Shown here: positions 1-12,312 of the stretch, piece by piece
Layout: each line of letters starts with the position of its first letter
Position numbering within the stretch: the stretch's first letter is position 1
Notes under the pieces: model-generated
Database searches by the model: none
What the model saw: only the letters and a program-made list of their open reading frames with translations
Told to the model about the DNA's origin: nothing
Source of the DNA: Cyanophora paradoxa
Taxonomy: Eukaryota > Glaucocystophyceae > Cyanophorales > Cyanophoraceae
Length of the DNA stretch: 64,000 nucleotides
Direction: 5' to 3'
Assembly: GCA_004431415.1 (NCBI GenBank)
Contig: QPMI01000474.1
Span: forward strand, 78,913 to 142,912
Program-made: the position numbers and the translations under genes

Positions 1-784
1 TCATTGCAGACTCAATGCCGAGCCCGCGCGGGCGGCGCGGCTCCCGGTCCGAGAGTCCGGATCCCGGAGTCCTGGCCCCTCCGGAATCCGGATTCAGCGG
101 CAATTTCAGCCTCCAGAGTCCAGGCTCCCGCCGGCTTAGGCCCGGCTCTCCCGCCCGGCCCGGGGGCCGGGGCCCGGGCCCCGCGCCCCGGACTCCGGGA
201 GTCCCGGCCCGGCCCCAGGCTAGGGCCCCGGGCGGGCCGGGCCCCGGGGCCCCGGCCCCGCCGGTCCGGCCCGGCCCGGCGGGCCCGCCCGGGCCGGGTA
301 GCGCTGCATCATCAGCCTGAATATTAATGCTGCATGCAGCCTGGCAGCCTGCCAGGCTGCAGAGTCAGTGCAGACTGCAGTCTGCAGCTGACTCACTGAG
401 TCAGTGATGCACTGCAGCAGTCTGCAGCTGAGAATCATTATTTTTGAGATGTAGGCTAATGTAGCTGTTCCAGCCTCCAGCGGCCGCGGCCGGGCCGCCG
501 CCGCGGCGGCCGCGCGCGGCGCCGTCGCCGCCGGCCCGCCGGCCGCTTATAATCATTGAATTTATCGGCGCTGATCCCGGGTCCGACGGTCCGCGACTCC
601 GCGAGTCCCCGGCCCGGGGCCCGGACCGCGATCCCAAATCATGAATCCGCCGGCCATTCAGGTAATGCGAATTCGAGAATTTTTTCGAGGTTGCGAACTT
701 GAAACCGTTGAACGATTCAGGCCCTCGCCAGCCATTGGCCCATTGTTCTGCAGTTAAGCTGGAGATGACGGCAGCTTATAAATT
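1..784. other. GC-rich, palindrome-rich intergenic DNA
   Basis: No gene can be supported. The first 300 bases are almost pure G/C with runs of GGGCC/GGCCC. Positions 300-440 are packed with short self-complementary words (CTGCAG, CAGCTG, GACTCACTGAGTC). The open frames here arise from base composition and have no recognisable domain. Confidence 0.6.
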
Positions 785-1133
785 ACCGTGTAACACTTAA
801 TTAATGCGCCAGTAATTAATGCGTTTTTTTTTTTTTTTGGTGAATTACCGGCCACAGTCTCTAGACACCAGCACTGCGGGGGCTGCCCAGGGGGCATAGA
901 GACAAAATAGCAAAATAACTAAGACAAGAGCACGAAGAAAGATAAGACAAAGAGCCAAAATCGACAATAAAAAAGGAAAGACACAGAGCTCGAGACAGAT
1001 CGATTGCGAGAAGAGACGATAAATCGAGCAGATCTAGGGACAGAGGATAACTGACACGAAGAAGAGCCAGAGCTAGAGGATAACTGACACGAAGAAGAGC
1101 CAGAGCTAGAGATACCATCAATATCAGAAGGAA

Positions 1134-2306
1134 TTACATCACTAAGAAGCGGGGACAAAATTGAGAAAGATAAATAACAGGAAGAAGACAAGTAAGAGGA
1201 ACAACAAGACGACATGGAGGCGGAGGCGAAGCAGGACGATGCGAAAGGGCAGAGCTACGGCACGAGGTCGAGGAGGACACAGGAGGCGGAGCAGGCGGAT
1301 CAAGAGCAGGCAAAAGAACAGTCAAAGGAATCACTAAAGCCGGCCGGGGTCGAGGCGGGCAATCGAACTGCAAACGACGGCGAACAACAGGTCGAGCACG
1401 AGGACTATAGCTAGTATTGAAACTAACTCTAGCATCAACACTACGATCAGAATCCGAACCAGACCGAACTAAACTAGAAGACGAAGAAGTACGCCGGCGC
1501 CGGCGGGATACGATCGCGACCAGCGAAGCAGAAGACAAGGACAAAGGCGGTAGGCCGGTATCAAGAACAAAGGCCGGAGGGTCCGGCCCGGCAAACCGCC
1601 GGGGGGAAGTAGAAGGAGCCGCAGGCTCGGCAAGCCGGCGACGGGTACGACCACGAGTCCGGAAGGAGATCGGGGAAGCCGGTCCCGGAGCTGAGGGCCC
1701 AGGAGCAGAGCCAGGAGAAGGTAAGCCCGGCGAGAAATCTGACCCGGAGCCGGAACCCAGCGAACGACGACGACGAAGAGGCCCCCGAGGAGCCACGACG
1801 GGGGAGCTACCGAGCAAAGTACTGACAGCCGGCGCCGAACACGGCGGCGGAGGTACCCCGCAGACAGTGGCAGGCGGAGAGTCCAGGGTCGATCGAGAGA
1901 TCCGCCGACGGGAATGCGGCGGGGGCCGACGAGACGGAAGAGGCGAGGAGGGGGCCGAGGAAGGGTCGGAGGCAGGGGAAGGGCCACGAGCAGGTGACGG
2001 GGATCGCTGCCGGCGCCGAAGAGAGGGCAGCAAAGCAGGAGAAAGGTCGGGTGGCGCCGGAGCAGATGACACGGAGGTCATGGCCATGGGCGGTGCAGAG
2101 AGAGACGAGCTCGAGGGCGCAAGGGCCCGACGAGGGCGCCGGCGGCGAATCTCACGAGCGCCAGGAAGCGGGATAGGACCCGCAGATGGGACCCGAGGCG
2201 CCGAAGGGGGAGCAGGCGTTTTTGGACCCGGACCCTTAATATGGCTATTAATGCGGCACCAAATTAATGCGTTTCGAAGCATTTTGGCTGCTGTGTGGGG
2301 GTACAT
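1134..2306 (-). CDS. Ser/Pro/Arg-rich open frame inside TIR element (doubtful)
   Basis: A 390-codon frame fills most of the TIR-bounded element. The product is low complexity (runs of Ser, Pro and Arg) with no recognisable domain, catalytic motif or signal peptide. The opposite strand is also open for about 300 codons (1417-2337), as expected of GC-rich sequence without stops. Its only support is its position between the inverted repeats. It could be cargo of the element, a degenerate host exon or an artefact of composition. No function is assigned. Confidence 0.15.
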   Translation of the reverse strand: MYPHTAAKMLRNALIWCRINSHIKGPGPKTPAPPSAPRVPSAGPIPLPGAREIRRRRPRRALAPSSSSLSAPPMAMTSVSSAPAPPDLSPALLPSLRRRQRSPSPARGPSPASDPSSAPSSPLPSRRPPPHSRRRISRSTLDSPPATVCGVPPPPCSAPAVSTLLGSSPVVAPRGPLRRRRSLGSGSGSDFSPGLPSPGSAPGPSAPGPASPISFRTRGRTRRRLAEPAAPSTSPRRFAGPDPPAFVLDTGLPPLSLSSASLVAIVSRRRRRTSSSSSLVRSGSDSDRSVDARVSFNTSYSPRARPVVRRRLQFDCPPRPRPALVIPLTVLLPALDPPAPPPVSSSTSCRSSALSHRPASPPPPCRLVVPLTCLLPVIYLSQFCPRFLVM

Positions 2307-2308
2307 AC

Positions 2309-2390
2309 CGCACTTAAGTAATGCGGTCCCAAATTAATGCGTTTTGCCAGCAGAAAACGCATTAATTTGGGACCGCATTACTTAAGTGCG
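2309..2390. repeat. Perfect 37-bp-arm hairpin at right end of TIR element
   Basis: Arms 2309-2345 and 2354-2390 are exact reverse complements, separated by the 8-nt loop GCCAGCAG. The arms contain CTTAAG, the AATTAATGCG word and its complement. The hairpin lies 9 bp inside the right terminal inverted repeat, so it is probably a structural end of the element rather than a transcription terminator. Confidence 0.85.
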
Positions 2391-2470
2391 CGCATTACTT
2401 AAGTGTTACACGGTATAATTAAGCTGCTTAACGCGTACGGCTGCTACGGGCCTACGGCAACGTCGGCAAG

Positions 2471-3535
2471 TTGCCAAGTTGGCAACTTCGTCGGCAAGTT
2501 GGCAACTTCGTCGGCAAGTTGTCGTCGGCAACTTACTATTATGATCCAATCACTGATTACATACTCGACAGTTCGCGAATGAATTCGAAATACTGGTATT
2601 CTCGTGCTCACGTAAGGGTCGGTCCTTCGAATTCGACGTCAAGCGCAAGGAGCCCCCCCTCCCCCCAAGCGCCCCGGCGGCCCCACCCCCGCCCCCGCCC
2701 CTACTCTGACACGGCGTACTCCCCCCGGGCCCAGGATGGCCCAGTGGGCGCCACGCCGTACGCGTCGCCCTCGTCCAGGCTGGCTGCCTACCCCACTTCC
2801 TCCACTGACCTCCATGCGCGCGAGGTACCGATAGCTCTCACGGCGGGCCCGGCGGAGACATTCACACACGTCTTCTTCTGCCCGGGGCCCCATGCAGTGG
2901 CGCACCGCGCGGAGACCGCCCGTGAGCTGAATCGCTTCCTGCGGCGCGCCCACCACGAGACTCACGGACCCCAACTCAAGAACATTGATCCCACGATAGC
3001 GCTCACCTCCGGCCTTGTGCCCACCTATCTGCGCGTAGCCGACGATGACGCCGAAGCGCGCAGCTCCGACGACCGCCCGACCACGTACTCGCGGCTCTGG
3101 GTCCTCCAAGGTGTCGCCCCGCAGTCGCTCGAGCGGGACTTGATCCGCGCCCTCGACCTCGACCCGCGCCGCGCGCCCCGCACGGCCAAGCGCGTACGCC
3201 AGATGCTGATCGAACGCGCGCGTCGGCTCTGGGCCAGCCGGTGCGAGATCAACGCAGCATGGGAACGAGACTGTCGCATCTCTCAAACCTCTAAGCGTCG
3301 CCCGCGCCCGCCCCGCACAGGAGCTAGAGCTAAAGAACGCGCCCGCGGACCCCGTGTCCCGATAGAGCTCTGTCCTGCCTGCGACGGGCCCATACACCTT
3401 CATAACGACCTTCGCGCAGCTCAGAACGCGGACTGCCCGCCGGAATACCGAGGATGGAAGGCAGCGCTTCAAGCCCAAGAACTCTACGACAGCACCAAGG
3501 TCCGCCCCTGGAGCCTGCCCCCCCCGGACGATTAA
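2471..3535 (+). pseudogene. C-terminal part of a LINE-type reverse-transcriptase ORF (remnant)
   Basis: The frame lacks the RT catalytic core but resembles the tail of non-LTR retrotransposon ORF2 proteins. Around residue 130 it reads AETFTHVFFCPGPHAVAHR, like the Cys/His zinc-binding tail (H-x3-C-P) of LINE ORF2. A long basic helical segment follows (residues 180-280), then a second pair, CPAC, near residue 305. The upstream boundary is abrupt: 2465-2530 is a short tandem of GGCAAGTTGGCAACTTCGTC. I read this as a 5'-truncated LINE copy, which is usual for such elements. A degenerate host gene is the alternative. The antisense frame 2639-3640 is a composition shadow. Confidence 0.4.
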
Positions 3536-5649
3536 CCTACCCTCGTAGGGGGAGGGGGGGGGGGGGGGGGGGCTACAACTGGAGGAGACGCGGAGACACG
3601 GAGACTCCACCACTACGCCCACTGACGACCTCACTCTCAACCTATCACCTACGGCCGCTCGCCGGGCCCTCGCGCCCGCCGCCGACCCGCCGTCGCCAGC
3701 GCGACCTGCGCCTCCACACCCCTCTCACTACCGCCGACACGCTCGCCTACCGCCGACACGCTCGCCTCCCGCCGCCACCGCTGCTCTCTCCCCCCCTGCC
3801 CTCTCTCGCCCGTTGCCCCAGTCGCCCTCCCCCACGGCCCCATCCCCCACCCCCTCCGCCCCTTCTGCTCTGCTGATCTCCCGCTACCCCAGGGAGGGGA
3901 CGGTGGTGCGGGCTGCCAGGTGGAAGGTCGTCGGTCGGCCGCTGAACCCACCGGCGCCTGCCCCGGCCACGCGCCAGGCCGGGGCGGCCGGACCGCCGTG
4001 GAGGGGGCTCGTCATTGCCCGCGGTGGGGGGGAGGCGGTCGGCGGGCGGCTGGAAGCCCGGCGGAACGCGCCACTGGAGCCTCCCTCCTCCCGACCGCGG
4101 CTGCCCGACCCGGTCCTCCCCCGTCCTTTCCCACCGCCCAACGTCGCTCCATGCCGTGCCCCCCTCCCCGCCCCCGTCCCCCTTCCCCCCGACCAATCTT
4201 CCCCGAATGCTCTGAGCCCGGCGGCTCCACCAGGCTTGCTCTCGGACGAGCGAGCCCCCGACCCGACCCGCCGTGCCGACGACACGGCGGGCCGTACTCT
4301 AGCGTGTACAGAGTGGCTCAGATTATAGTGCGCCTTCTCGGAGGCCCTAGCTTACTAGGCATAGCGCTAGCTACAGCTGCAGCTCACTTTGCTGCCCACC
4401 TCTGATTTCTATTCTCGTCCCTGGGTAGTCACTTCCCTTCCCGCGTAGGATCTTTCCTGTGCTGCAGCTCTAGACTTAGTCCCCGGGGTAGCGTTTCCAG
4501 TTATTTCCATATCCGAGCTCCACCCGGTCCGATGTCCGAAAGGCTTAGTCCCGTAGGTTCATCTCTCGACTTGACACAGATGGACACCTCAGCTATATCT
4601 CTAGCCATTTGTCTCGGTGTGTGCGAATTCAGTTACAGCTGACCTCCATGCATGACCAGGCCCGCGTATACACGCACGTATACGTAAATGTAAACGCCGT
4701 GCACGTGACGTTACTCGAGCGGAGCCGCGCGCGCGCGGGCCCGCGGCCCGCGGGCCGCGACTCGAGGGGTGCCGGAGATCTAGAGCTCATATGCATGGAA
4801 GACATGTTTACAGTCGGTTTAAAAGAGCAATTCGCTGCTAGCTCAGCGGCTGTAGCGTGCTGTGCATGCGCAGCTGCGTGTGCGATGGCGGGGGCCATCA
4901 ACTCGCGCCAGGGCGTGCACGTGCGCGTGCTGCGAGTCGTGCCCTTCGGCCAAGATCCGTGGTCCACGAGCTGCCGAAAACTGCCCCAGCCAGGCCGAGG
5001 TTGTTGGCGTCGGTCTGGATTCGCAGCACCTTGGCCGTTTGCCAGGCAGACGTAGGGATAGACGTAGGGGAAGATGCCATGATGAGCTGCAGCAAGTCGC
5101 GCCACCATGTGATCATCAGATCATGTGGCACGCATGAATCATCCGATGATACGAGAATGCGAATTCCTTTAATTTATATTATGAATCATGATCATGAATC
5201 ATAAAACAGTAGACTGGAATTCAATGATTCGAAGTGGGCACCGGCAGAACTGGGGCCCTAGTCTGGGGGTAGGGCCCCGGCAGGCCCAATCATTGAATCG
5301 CGACGACGCGTACGGGGGTCAGCAGCGCTAGCGGAGATACAGCCAGGCCGTGGCCAGGCCTAGGCCGGGAAGCTGACAGGAACCACGACATGAAATCAAA
5401 TAATTCAAGGTGAATTCGAAAGGCCTAGGTTCGCGCGCGGAGGACAGATCTAGATCTAGAGTCCAAGAAGACGTGTGCTTAGTAGACTGTCACGTTTCTC
5501 GAGGGCCCCGAATGCCTTCGCTGCGGCAGCACGACCCATGATCATCGGATCATGACGGAAATCGCTCTTTCAGGTCTCCGGTCCCTCAAATTTGTAGAGC
5601 GCGGGGTTCGCGATCGCCTTCTCAGCTCGAGGCAATGCGTCGCAGGGCT
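3536..5649. other. Intergenic region, no gene supported
   Basis: Positions 3536-4330 are C/G-rich low-complexity sequence, with a poly-G run at 3550-3572, that opens all six frames without any domain. From 4330 to 5500 composition falls and short palindromes dominate (for example CGCGCGCGCG and GGGCCCGCGG near 4725-4760, AGATCTAGATCTAGA near 5446). A minus-strand stretch near 5070-4930 (beginning WQTAKVLRIQTD) looks protein-like but is too short to name. It may be an exon or repeat remnant. Confidence 0.5.
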
Positions 5650-8600
5650 TCAAGGCGCCGCCAGGCCGCGGTGGGCGAGGGCGGCGCGGGCGTCGGCCTC
5701 GCCGCGGCCGGCGGCGCGGTACGCGGCGAGCAGCGCCGCGGCCGCCTTTTCGCGGGCGCCGGGCGGCTCCCCCGCGCGGGCGCCCCCGGCGGGAGAAGCG
5801 CGGCGGCGCGCTCGGCGGCCTCCAGGGCGCCCTCCGCCCGCCCGCCGCCGCCTCCTCCAGCGCCAGCTCGGCGAGGGGTCCCGCGAGGCCCGGGTGCTCG
5901 GGCCCGCGCGCCCCTCCACGGCCGCCGCGACGCGCCGCAGCACGGCGGCCGCCTCCGCGTGGCGCCGCGCCGCCTGCATGGGGCCCAGCAGGGCCCCCAG
6001 GTAGAGCAGGGCGGGGGGCGGGCCCTCCCGCCCCGGCCCCGCCGGCTCCGCCTCCGCCTCCGCGACGGCGCCCCACAGGAGCGCGTCGGCCTCCTCGCCG
6101 CGGCCGCCGGCCCGCGCCGTGGAGGCGGCGGCCTCGGTGGCCGCGAAGGCGGCGGGGTCGCCCGGCCCGCGCGCGCGGCGGAGCTCGGCGGCGGCGGAAG
6201 CGAGGCCGTCCTCCACGGCGCGGGCGTCGGCGGCGCGCCCCTGCCGGCGCAGCATGTGCGCGAGGAGCTTGGCGTAGTCCGCCGCGGCCGGCGCCGCGTG
6301 CGGCGCGGCGATGCCCTGCGCCTCGGCCAGGCGCTCCCGCAGCAGTGTCTCGGCCTCGCCGGCGCGCCCGGCCGCCGCCAGCAGCCCGGCGAGGCCGACG
6401 GTCGTGTTGCGCGCCTCCGGGGCGAGCGGGCCGCGCCGCGCCCGGTGGATCTCGGTCGCGCGCTCGAGGAGCGGGAGGGCCCCCTCGGGGTCGCCCCGGC
6501 TCGCGAGGCAGCCGGCGAGCGCCGAGAGCGCCTCCGCAGTCTCGCCGCTCTCTGGCGCGAGCCGCTCGCCGTCCGCCGCCGCCCGCATCAGCACCGGCAG
6601 CGCCCCCTCCGCGTCCCCGGAATCCAGCAGAGCCACCCCTGCCGCGTCGCGTCGCGCCGGGCGGCCCGACGGGCGGCGGGGCGGGGCGGGCGGGGCGGAC
6701 CGAGGGCGAGGGCGGCGGCGCGGGCGGTGGGTGGTCGCGCCCCATGGGCCCCGCCTCGGCGGCGGCGAGGGCCTCGGCCTGCAGGGCGGCGGCCCCGCGC
6801 GGGTCGCCCGCCCGCGCGAGCACCGCCCCGAGCCCGTGGAGCGCCCCGACGGTCCCGTGGTGCGTGGGCGAGAGGGCGGCGCGGAAGCCGGCGAGGACGG
6901 CCTCGTACTGGGCGCGCGCCTCCTGCAGGCGGCCGGCCGCCGCCAGCGCCCCCGCCACCGCGTGCCGGCTGTGCAGCGTCGTCGGGTGCTGCTCGCCCAG
7001 GGACCCCGCCGCGATCCCCGCCGCCCGCTCCGCCGCCTGCCGCCCCCGCCGTCAGCGGCGGGGGCGGGGCGGGAGCGGCGGCGGGGCGGGGGGCGGCGCA
7101 CGGCGAGGGCGGGCCCCGGGCGGGGACCTCGCCGAGGGCGGCGGAGAGGTTGACGAGGAGGGGACGAGGGCCGGGCCGTCCCCCCGACCGCCCCCGCCGC
7201 CGCGATGCCGCTTTCTAGTGCCGCCAGCGCCTCCTGCAGCCGCCCCTGGTGCTTCAGGCTCTGCCGGTCGCGCCTCAGCGCCTCTCAGGCTCTCAGCGGG
7301 GCGGGGGCGGGGCGGGCCAGGGCGAGGGCGTTGGTCGTCTCGACGGTGAGCGGGTGGCCGGCGCCGAGCAGGCGCCCCCGCGTGGCGAGGGCCTCCCGCA
7401 GGAGCCCCTCGGCCTCCTTCGCCCGCCCGAAGCCGGCGAGCACCGCCCCGAGGTCCGAGGCCGCCGACGCCGCCTCCAGCTCCCGCGGGCGGGCGCGGCC
7501 CTCCGCCGCCGGCGCCGGCAGCCGCCACATCGCGAGCGCCTGCGCGAGCGCCTTCAGAGGGGCGCCGCCTTCAGATATGCAAGACCCACGAACGCACCTG
7601 GGCGAGGGTCTCGGCGGCGGCGGCGGCGTTGCCGGCCGCGTGCAGCAGCGCCCCCGCGTTCTGCGTGATGTTCGCGAGGGGCGACGAGCCGGCTGCAAAG
7701 GCCTCCTGCGGGCCGGGCGCGGTGGGCGGGGGGGGGGCGGGGGCGGGGGCCGGCGCGCGCACCGGGGCGCGCTCGAGGGCGGGGATCATGCAGCCGAGGG
7801 CGGGGCGGAAGAGCCCGAGCGTCCGGCAGACGTGGCTCGCCGACTGGCACGCGAGCGCGCGGACGCCGGCCGGCAGCGAGGCGTCGGCGTCTATGCGTCG
7901 GGCCGCCGCCTCGAGCTCGGCCCCGGCGCGGCGGAGGTCGCCCCCGGCGGCGAAGCGCCAGAGGCGGGCGGCCTCGCGGACGGCGGGGTGCGTGCCGAGG
8001 CGGTGGACGAGGATGTCGGGGTCTAGAAGGGCGGCCCGCAGCCGCTCCGCCTCGCCGGCCGCCAGCAGCTGGTACGGCAGCTCGACCCAGCGCCGGTCCG
8101 AGGGCGGCTGGGCGGCGAAGTAGTCGGCGAGGCGGCGGTGCTCGGCGGCCCGGCGCTCGCCGCGGAGCTCGAGGCCCTCCTCCACGGCCGCCCGCATCCC
8201 CGCGTTAAAAAAGTCCAGCAGGCCGAACCGGTTCACCTGAGCGAACGTTCACCTGTGGGAGGCGGCGGGGGGGCGGGCGGGGCGGGGCCGCCGGGGCGGC
8301 GCACGGTGTAAGGGGCGAGGGCTCCGGAGAGCTCCGCGAAGGCGAGGGGCGGGGCGCCCGAGAGCTCGCGGGCCTCCGCCTCCGCCAGGCCAAAGCGGCT
8401 GGCGGCGAGGGCGGCGAGGAGGGCGCGCGCCGGCCCGCCGTACTGGCGCTCGAGGCGGCGGAGGGCGAGGCGGAGGGCCCCGGGGGTGCCGGCGCAGGCG
8501 AGGAGCCCGTCGAGCTTCGCGTCGAGCGTGTCGAAGACCGCGTCCGCCTTCACCTGCCGGCGCGGCCGGTCGCCTTCACCATAAAGCCGGCGGGGCGGGG

Positions 8601-11594
8601 CGGGGCGGGGCGCGCCTCGGCGAGGAGGACGGAGAGGAAGAGGGGGCTCCCGCACTGCGCCGCCCCCGCAATCCGCGCCATCTGCCGCCGTCCGTCACAA
8701 CAAGCGGAGCTAGTCGGGAGAAGGGCGTGCGCGCGCCCGCGGGGCGGCCATGCCCTTGCCGGCGAGGGCGAGGTCAGCCTCCACCATCGCCGCCACCTCC
8801 CCCGACCCCAGCGGGCCAAGCTGCGCGCGCGTGCCGCCCGCTCGGCCCCGGCGACGGGCCCCTCGGGACGGGAGGGAGGGCGGCGGGGCGGCGCGCCTCG
8901 AGGCGGGAGAAGGGCTCCAGCTTGGCCCGCAGCGCCTCGTCTTTCGCGGCCGCGGCTGCGCGCGAGGGCGTCGCGAAGGAACCGCAGGCAAGAGGGGCGA
9001 GGGAAGGGGGAGCTCGAGGGCGCGCAGTCCGCCGTGAGGGAGACGACAACGCGGAGGCGACCCGAGGCGGCGTCGCCGGGCAGCCACACGAGCCGCCGCG
9101 CCTCCGCCCCCCCGAACTGCCGCCCCGCCCGCCCGCCCGGTCGGGCCGAGCTCGAGGGGCGCGGTTGGAGTTTAGTTCGGGCGGCGCACGCGGTCCACGC
9201 CGTCGACGAGGAGTAGGAGGCGGCGGGGGAGGGCCCCGCGGGAGGCCTGCAGCCAATCCGCGAATCTGGGCGGGTGGGGTCAGGGCCGGGGGCAGAGAGC
9301 GGGGGGGAGGACGGGGACGGGGGCGGGCACCGGCCGCAGACGGCGGCGTCGTCGTCCCAGCCCCCGCGGGCCTCCTCCTGCACGCCCGGCCCGCCCGCCC
9401 GTCGGCCAGGCGGCCGGGCGGGGAACGCCCGGCATACAGGCGCACCTCCTCGAGGGACGCGTCGGGCTCCCCGCGCCACGCCGCCGCCTCCTCCCGCACC
9501 CGCCTGCGCACGAGCGCGCTCGCGTGCTGGGCGAGGGGCGGGGGGCGGGGTGGGGCGCACCGGAAGAGGCCGACGATGGCGGTGCCGCCCTCGGCCGCCC
9601 CCGCCACGTAGTGCTCCACCACCAGCTGCCCGCCCCGCCCCCTCCTCGTCCCGGGACAAGGGTGTGGGGGGGACGGACGTAAGGGTACGGCACCTCGTCG
9701 GGGTGCTGGGCGCGCCACTGCCCCGCGAACTGTGCGAGCAGCGCTGCGCGGCGGCAGAGCGTCAAGGAGGAGAGGGGCGAAGGGGAGGGGGCCGGCGGGG
9801 GCGCGCCGCTCTTGCCAAGGCCCTCGGCCCCGAGGAGGGCGAGGGGCGCCGGGCTCGCCCCCGCCGCGTACCCCCGCAGCGCCGCCAGCGGCCCCTCCCG
9901 CCCCACGAACGCCCTCCGCAGCATCTGCCCGCACGCCGCCGGCTCGGACCGGAGTACCCGCACACTTTCGGGGGAAGGGGGGGTACCTCGCCCTCGGCGA
10001 AGTGCTCGAGGCGGCGCTCCTCGGCCCACGAGAGGCCCGCCCCCACCGGGTAATCCCGCTCCAGCAGCTGCCCGGGGAGGGGGAGGGGTGTTACAAAGTG
10101 GGGGGTAGATCAGGCGACCGCCGGGGCGAGGGGGGGCGTTGGGGGGTACGCTCGCCCGGAGGAGGTCGTCGTGGAGGGCCTCCGCGAGGGCCGCCGGCGA
10201 GTCGTACCCCCGCGTCGGCATCCCCGCCGCGGCGACCTGCGGGGCGGGCGGGCGGGAGCGGAGCTGAGGGGAGGCGGAGCGGGGGCGGCGGGGTACGGCG
10301 CGCCTCCCGCTTGAGAGCCTCCAGGCGCGCCGCCTGCGGAGCAGTCGCGACCGGTTCGGCCGGCTCGGCCGGGGCGGGGCGGGGCCAGGGGCGGGGTTTG
10401 GTGGGGCGGGGCGCGCACGGCGTAGGGCCCCTCGGGCTCCCCACCCGCGGGGTCGGCCGCCACCATATCGGCGCCGGCGATGTAGAAGAGGCTCCGCCCC
10501 GCGCCTCCTGCGCCGGCGTCGACGCAGGCCGCGCCGGGCGGGCGGGCGGGGGGGGGGGGGGGGGGGGGGGGGGGGCCACCTCGGGCCGCAGGAGGGAGCC
10601 CAGGCGGATCTCCCTGCGAGGGACGCTCGAAGAAGGGGCGAGGGGGGCGCTTGGGGCGGAAGGGTACGGCGCACAGCTCGGTGACGCTGTTGTCGCGGTG
10701 CGCCCGCACGAAGGGGTACTCCCCCGCCGCGTTCTCCAGGGCACTGCGCCGCCGCCTCAGAGCGGGGAGGCGAGCGCGGAGCGGGCGCGGGGTGGGCGCG
10801 CGTGGCGAGGAGCGGGTCCTCCTTTCCCGGCGGAAGGTGCCACCCTGCGCAAATCGGCGGCCCGGGCCCGGGGCCCCTTTCGATCGCGACCGGCCAGGCC
10901 GGCTGGGGGCGGCGGGGGCGGGAGCGGGGCACCGTAGCGGCCTGCGGGGGACGCGCGGTCAGCCGGCGGTCAGCCCGGCACGGGAGCTGCGCCGCCGCGG
11001 GCCGGGCGCGCGCCTTTGATCATGGCGGCGAAGTAGGAGGCGCGCTCGACCTCGCGCAGGCAGAGAAGGACCACCTTGCCGCCCTGCACCTCCTCCTCCG
11101 TGATCCCCTGCGCTGCCCCCGTCGCCCCGCGCCGGAGCGGCGGGGCGGGGCGGGGCGCGCGATGGCGCCGGCGAGGCGCCCACCCATCTGGGCGCGCGGA
11201 AGTGATGCGGCGGCCGGCGCGGCGGCGGGCGGGCGGCGCGGACCGGAGGTCGATGAAGGAGAGGAAGATGCCGCGCCGGGCGCACTCGCGGCGGAGTCGC
11301 GGGAGGGCGGAGCGGTTGATCTCGTTGCGCTCCTCCTGCATATCGCGGAAGCTGCGGCGCCCAAGGTCGTCGGCGCCGCCCCGGCCCGGGCTCGGGCGCG
11401 ACAAGGCGACGCACGTAGAGCTGAGGAAGATGCGCAGCGTGCGCTTGTCCGTCGCCGAGCCGCCCCTGGGCCGCCCTGCGCGGAGCCCTCGGAGGTTACA
11501 ATTTTGATCCATATCGATATCGGAGCTCGTACTGTCCGGGGGCGCACCCGTGTCTTTGGAGACATATGCATCGGATGAGAGCTGCATCTTGAGT
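5650..11594 (-). CDS. DUF4062-NTPase-TPR protein (nephrocystin-3-like architecture), intron-rich
   Basis: Multi-exon minus-strand gene. The N-terminal exons carry a DUF4062 domain: RTLRIFLSST, an intron at about 11437-11375, then FRDMQEERNEI, SFIDLR and ITEEE with a CLREVERASYF segment near 11080. A P-loop NTPase follows: LALLGAEGLGKS near 9830 and LLLLVDGVDRV near 9200. Next comes a winged-helix-like stretch (SRFGLAEAE, about 8400), the linker ADYFAAQPPSDRRW (about 8120), and a series of tetratricopeptide repeats from about 7660 to the stop at 5650. This order matches nephrocystin-3 and related STAND NTPases, which act as scaffolds or switches; the role here is inferred. Start chosen at the ATG about 11594 and uncertain. 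The last exon needs two compensating frame changes near 5790-5910, suggesting base-call indels. Introns are short and rich in GGGGCGGGG-type runs. Confidence 0.75.
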
Positions 11595-11620
11595 GCATCG
11601 GGAACCCTGGCGCCGTGCAC

Positions 11621-12312
11621 GACTGATGGCGCTGGCTGCTGAGCGGACGCTGCATGCGCAGCCGGCGCCAGCGGTGAGTCATCGAGAGCTGGCTGAGCTC
11701 TCAGTTGGTCAGCACTGACTCAGCAGTACGCGCGGAAGCCGCTGGAACACGTCGTACGCTCACCGGAGGAGGCGGCGCTCCAGATCGATGGACCGCGTGC
11801 TGAGCGCTCCCGCGGCCGCTCTCCGTCCTCGGCTTCCGCCGGCACATACCGAAGAGCCCCATGGCGACGCGGGCAACGCTTACGTGCAGTCGACGTCCCT
11901 TAGCCTGGCCAAACAGTTGGCGCTGCCGTTGATGGCTTGAGCTGGAGCTGGAGCCCGACCTGACGGCTAGCTTGACGGCTAGACTGGCGGCTGCCGGCCG
12001 CGGCGCGAGCCGGAGCTGCGCATGCCGGCGCCGCATGCGCAGTGCGGCCGCGGCCGGCGCCGGCGCCGGCCGCAGTAGCGCTAGCGCGGCACTGCGGCAC
12101 ATCGATATCCCGCATCACCCACTGCCAAGCGGAGGCAGGGGTCGCCCAGCTAGCGCCGCGCGCCCGCGGCGCTGCAGCAGCGCGGTCCGCTGCACAGAGC
12201 AGCGCGGCGTTCGTCGCCACTCTCGCTTCAAGCTTTCATTTCACTGCCAAGGCCTCCAGGAGCCTTGGAGGAGAAGGCACACGGCCAGGAGCTCGCGGCT
12301 CTAGGAGCCTGC
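11621..12312. other. Intergenic spacer between two minus-strand host genes
   Basis: No supported coding sequence. The spacer holds many short palindromes (GCCGGCGCC, GCGGCCGC, AGCGCTAGCGC), including GGCCGGCGCCGGCGCCGGCC around 12052-12072. It should contain the promoter of the DUF4062-NTPase-TPR gene and the 3' end of the importin-alpha gene. No clear TATA box is seen. Confidence 0.5.

Larger units (their letters stand above)
785..2414. mobile_element. TIR-bounded DNA element, probably non-autonomous
   Basis: The ends are inverted copies of ACCGTGTAACACTTAA (785-800 and 2399-2414). They are flanked by near-matching ATAAATT (left) and ATAATT (right), a possible target duplication. Just inside both ends are repeats of AATTAATGCG, and the right end holds a perfect 37-bp-arm hairpin. 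No transposase motif was recognised in any frame, so a non-autonomous element is the simplest reading. A smaller element at 25851-26114 has a related terminus (ACCGTGTGGCACT), which suggests a host-wide family. Confidence 0.6.

Noticed and set aside
10540-10575. Poly-G tract as a G-quadruplex regulator
   Set aside because: It lies in an intron of a very GC-rich gene; homopolymer length here is unreliable and no functional evidence is visible.
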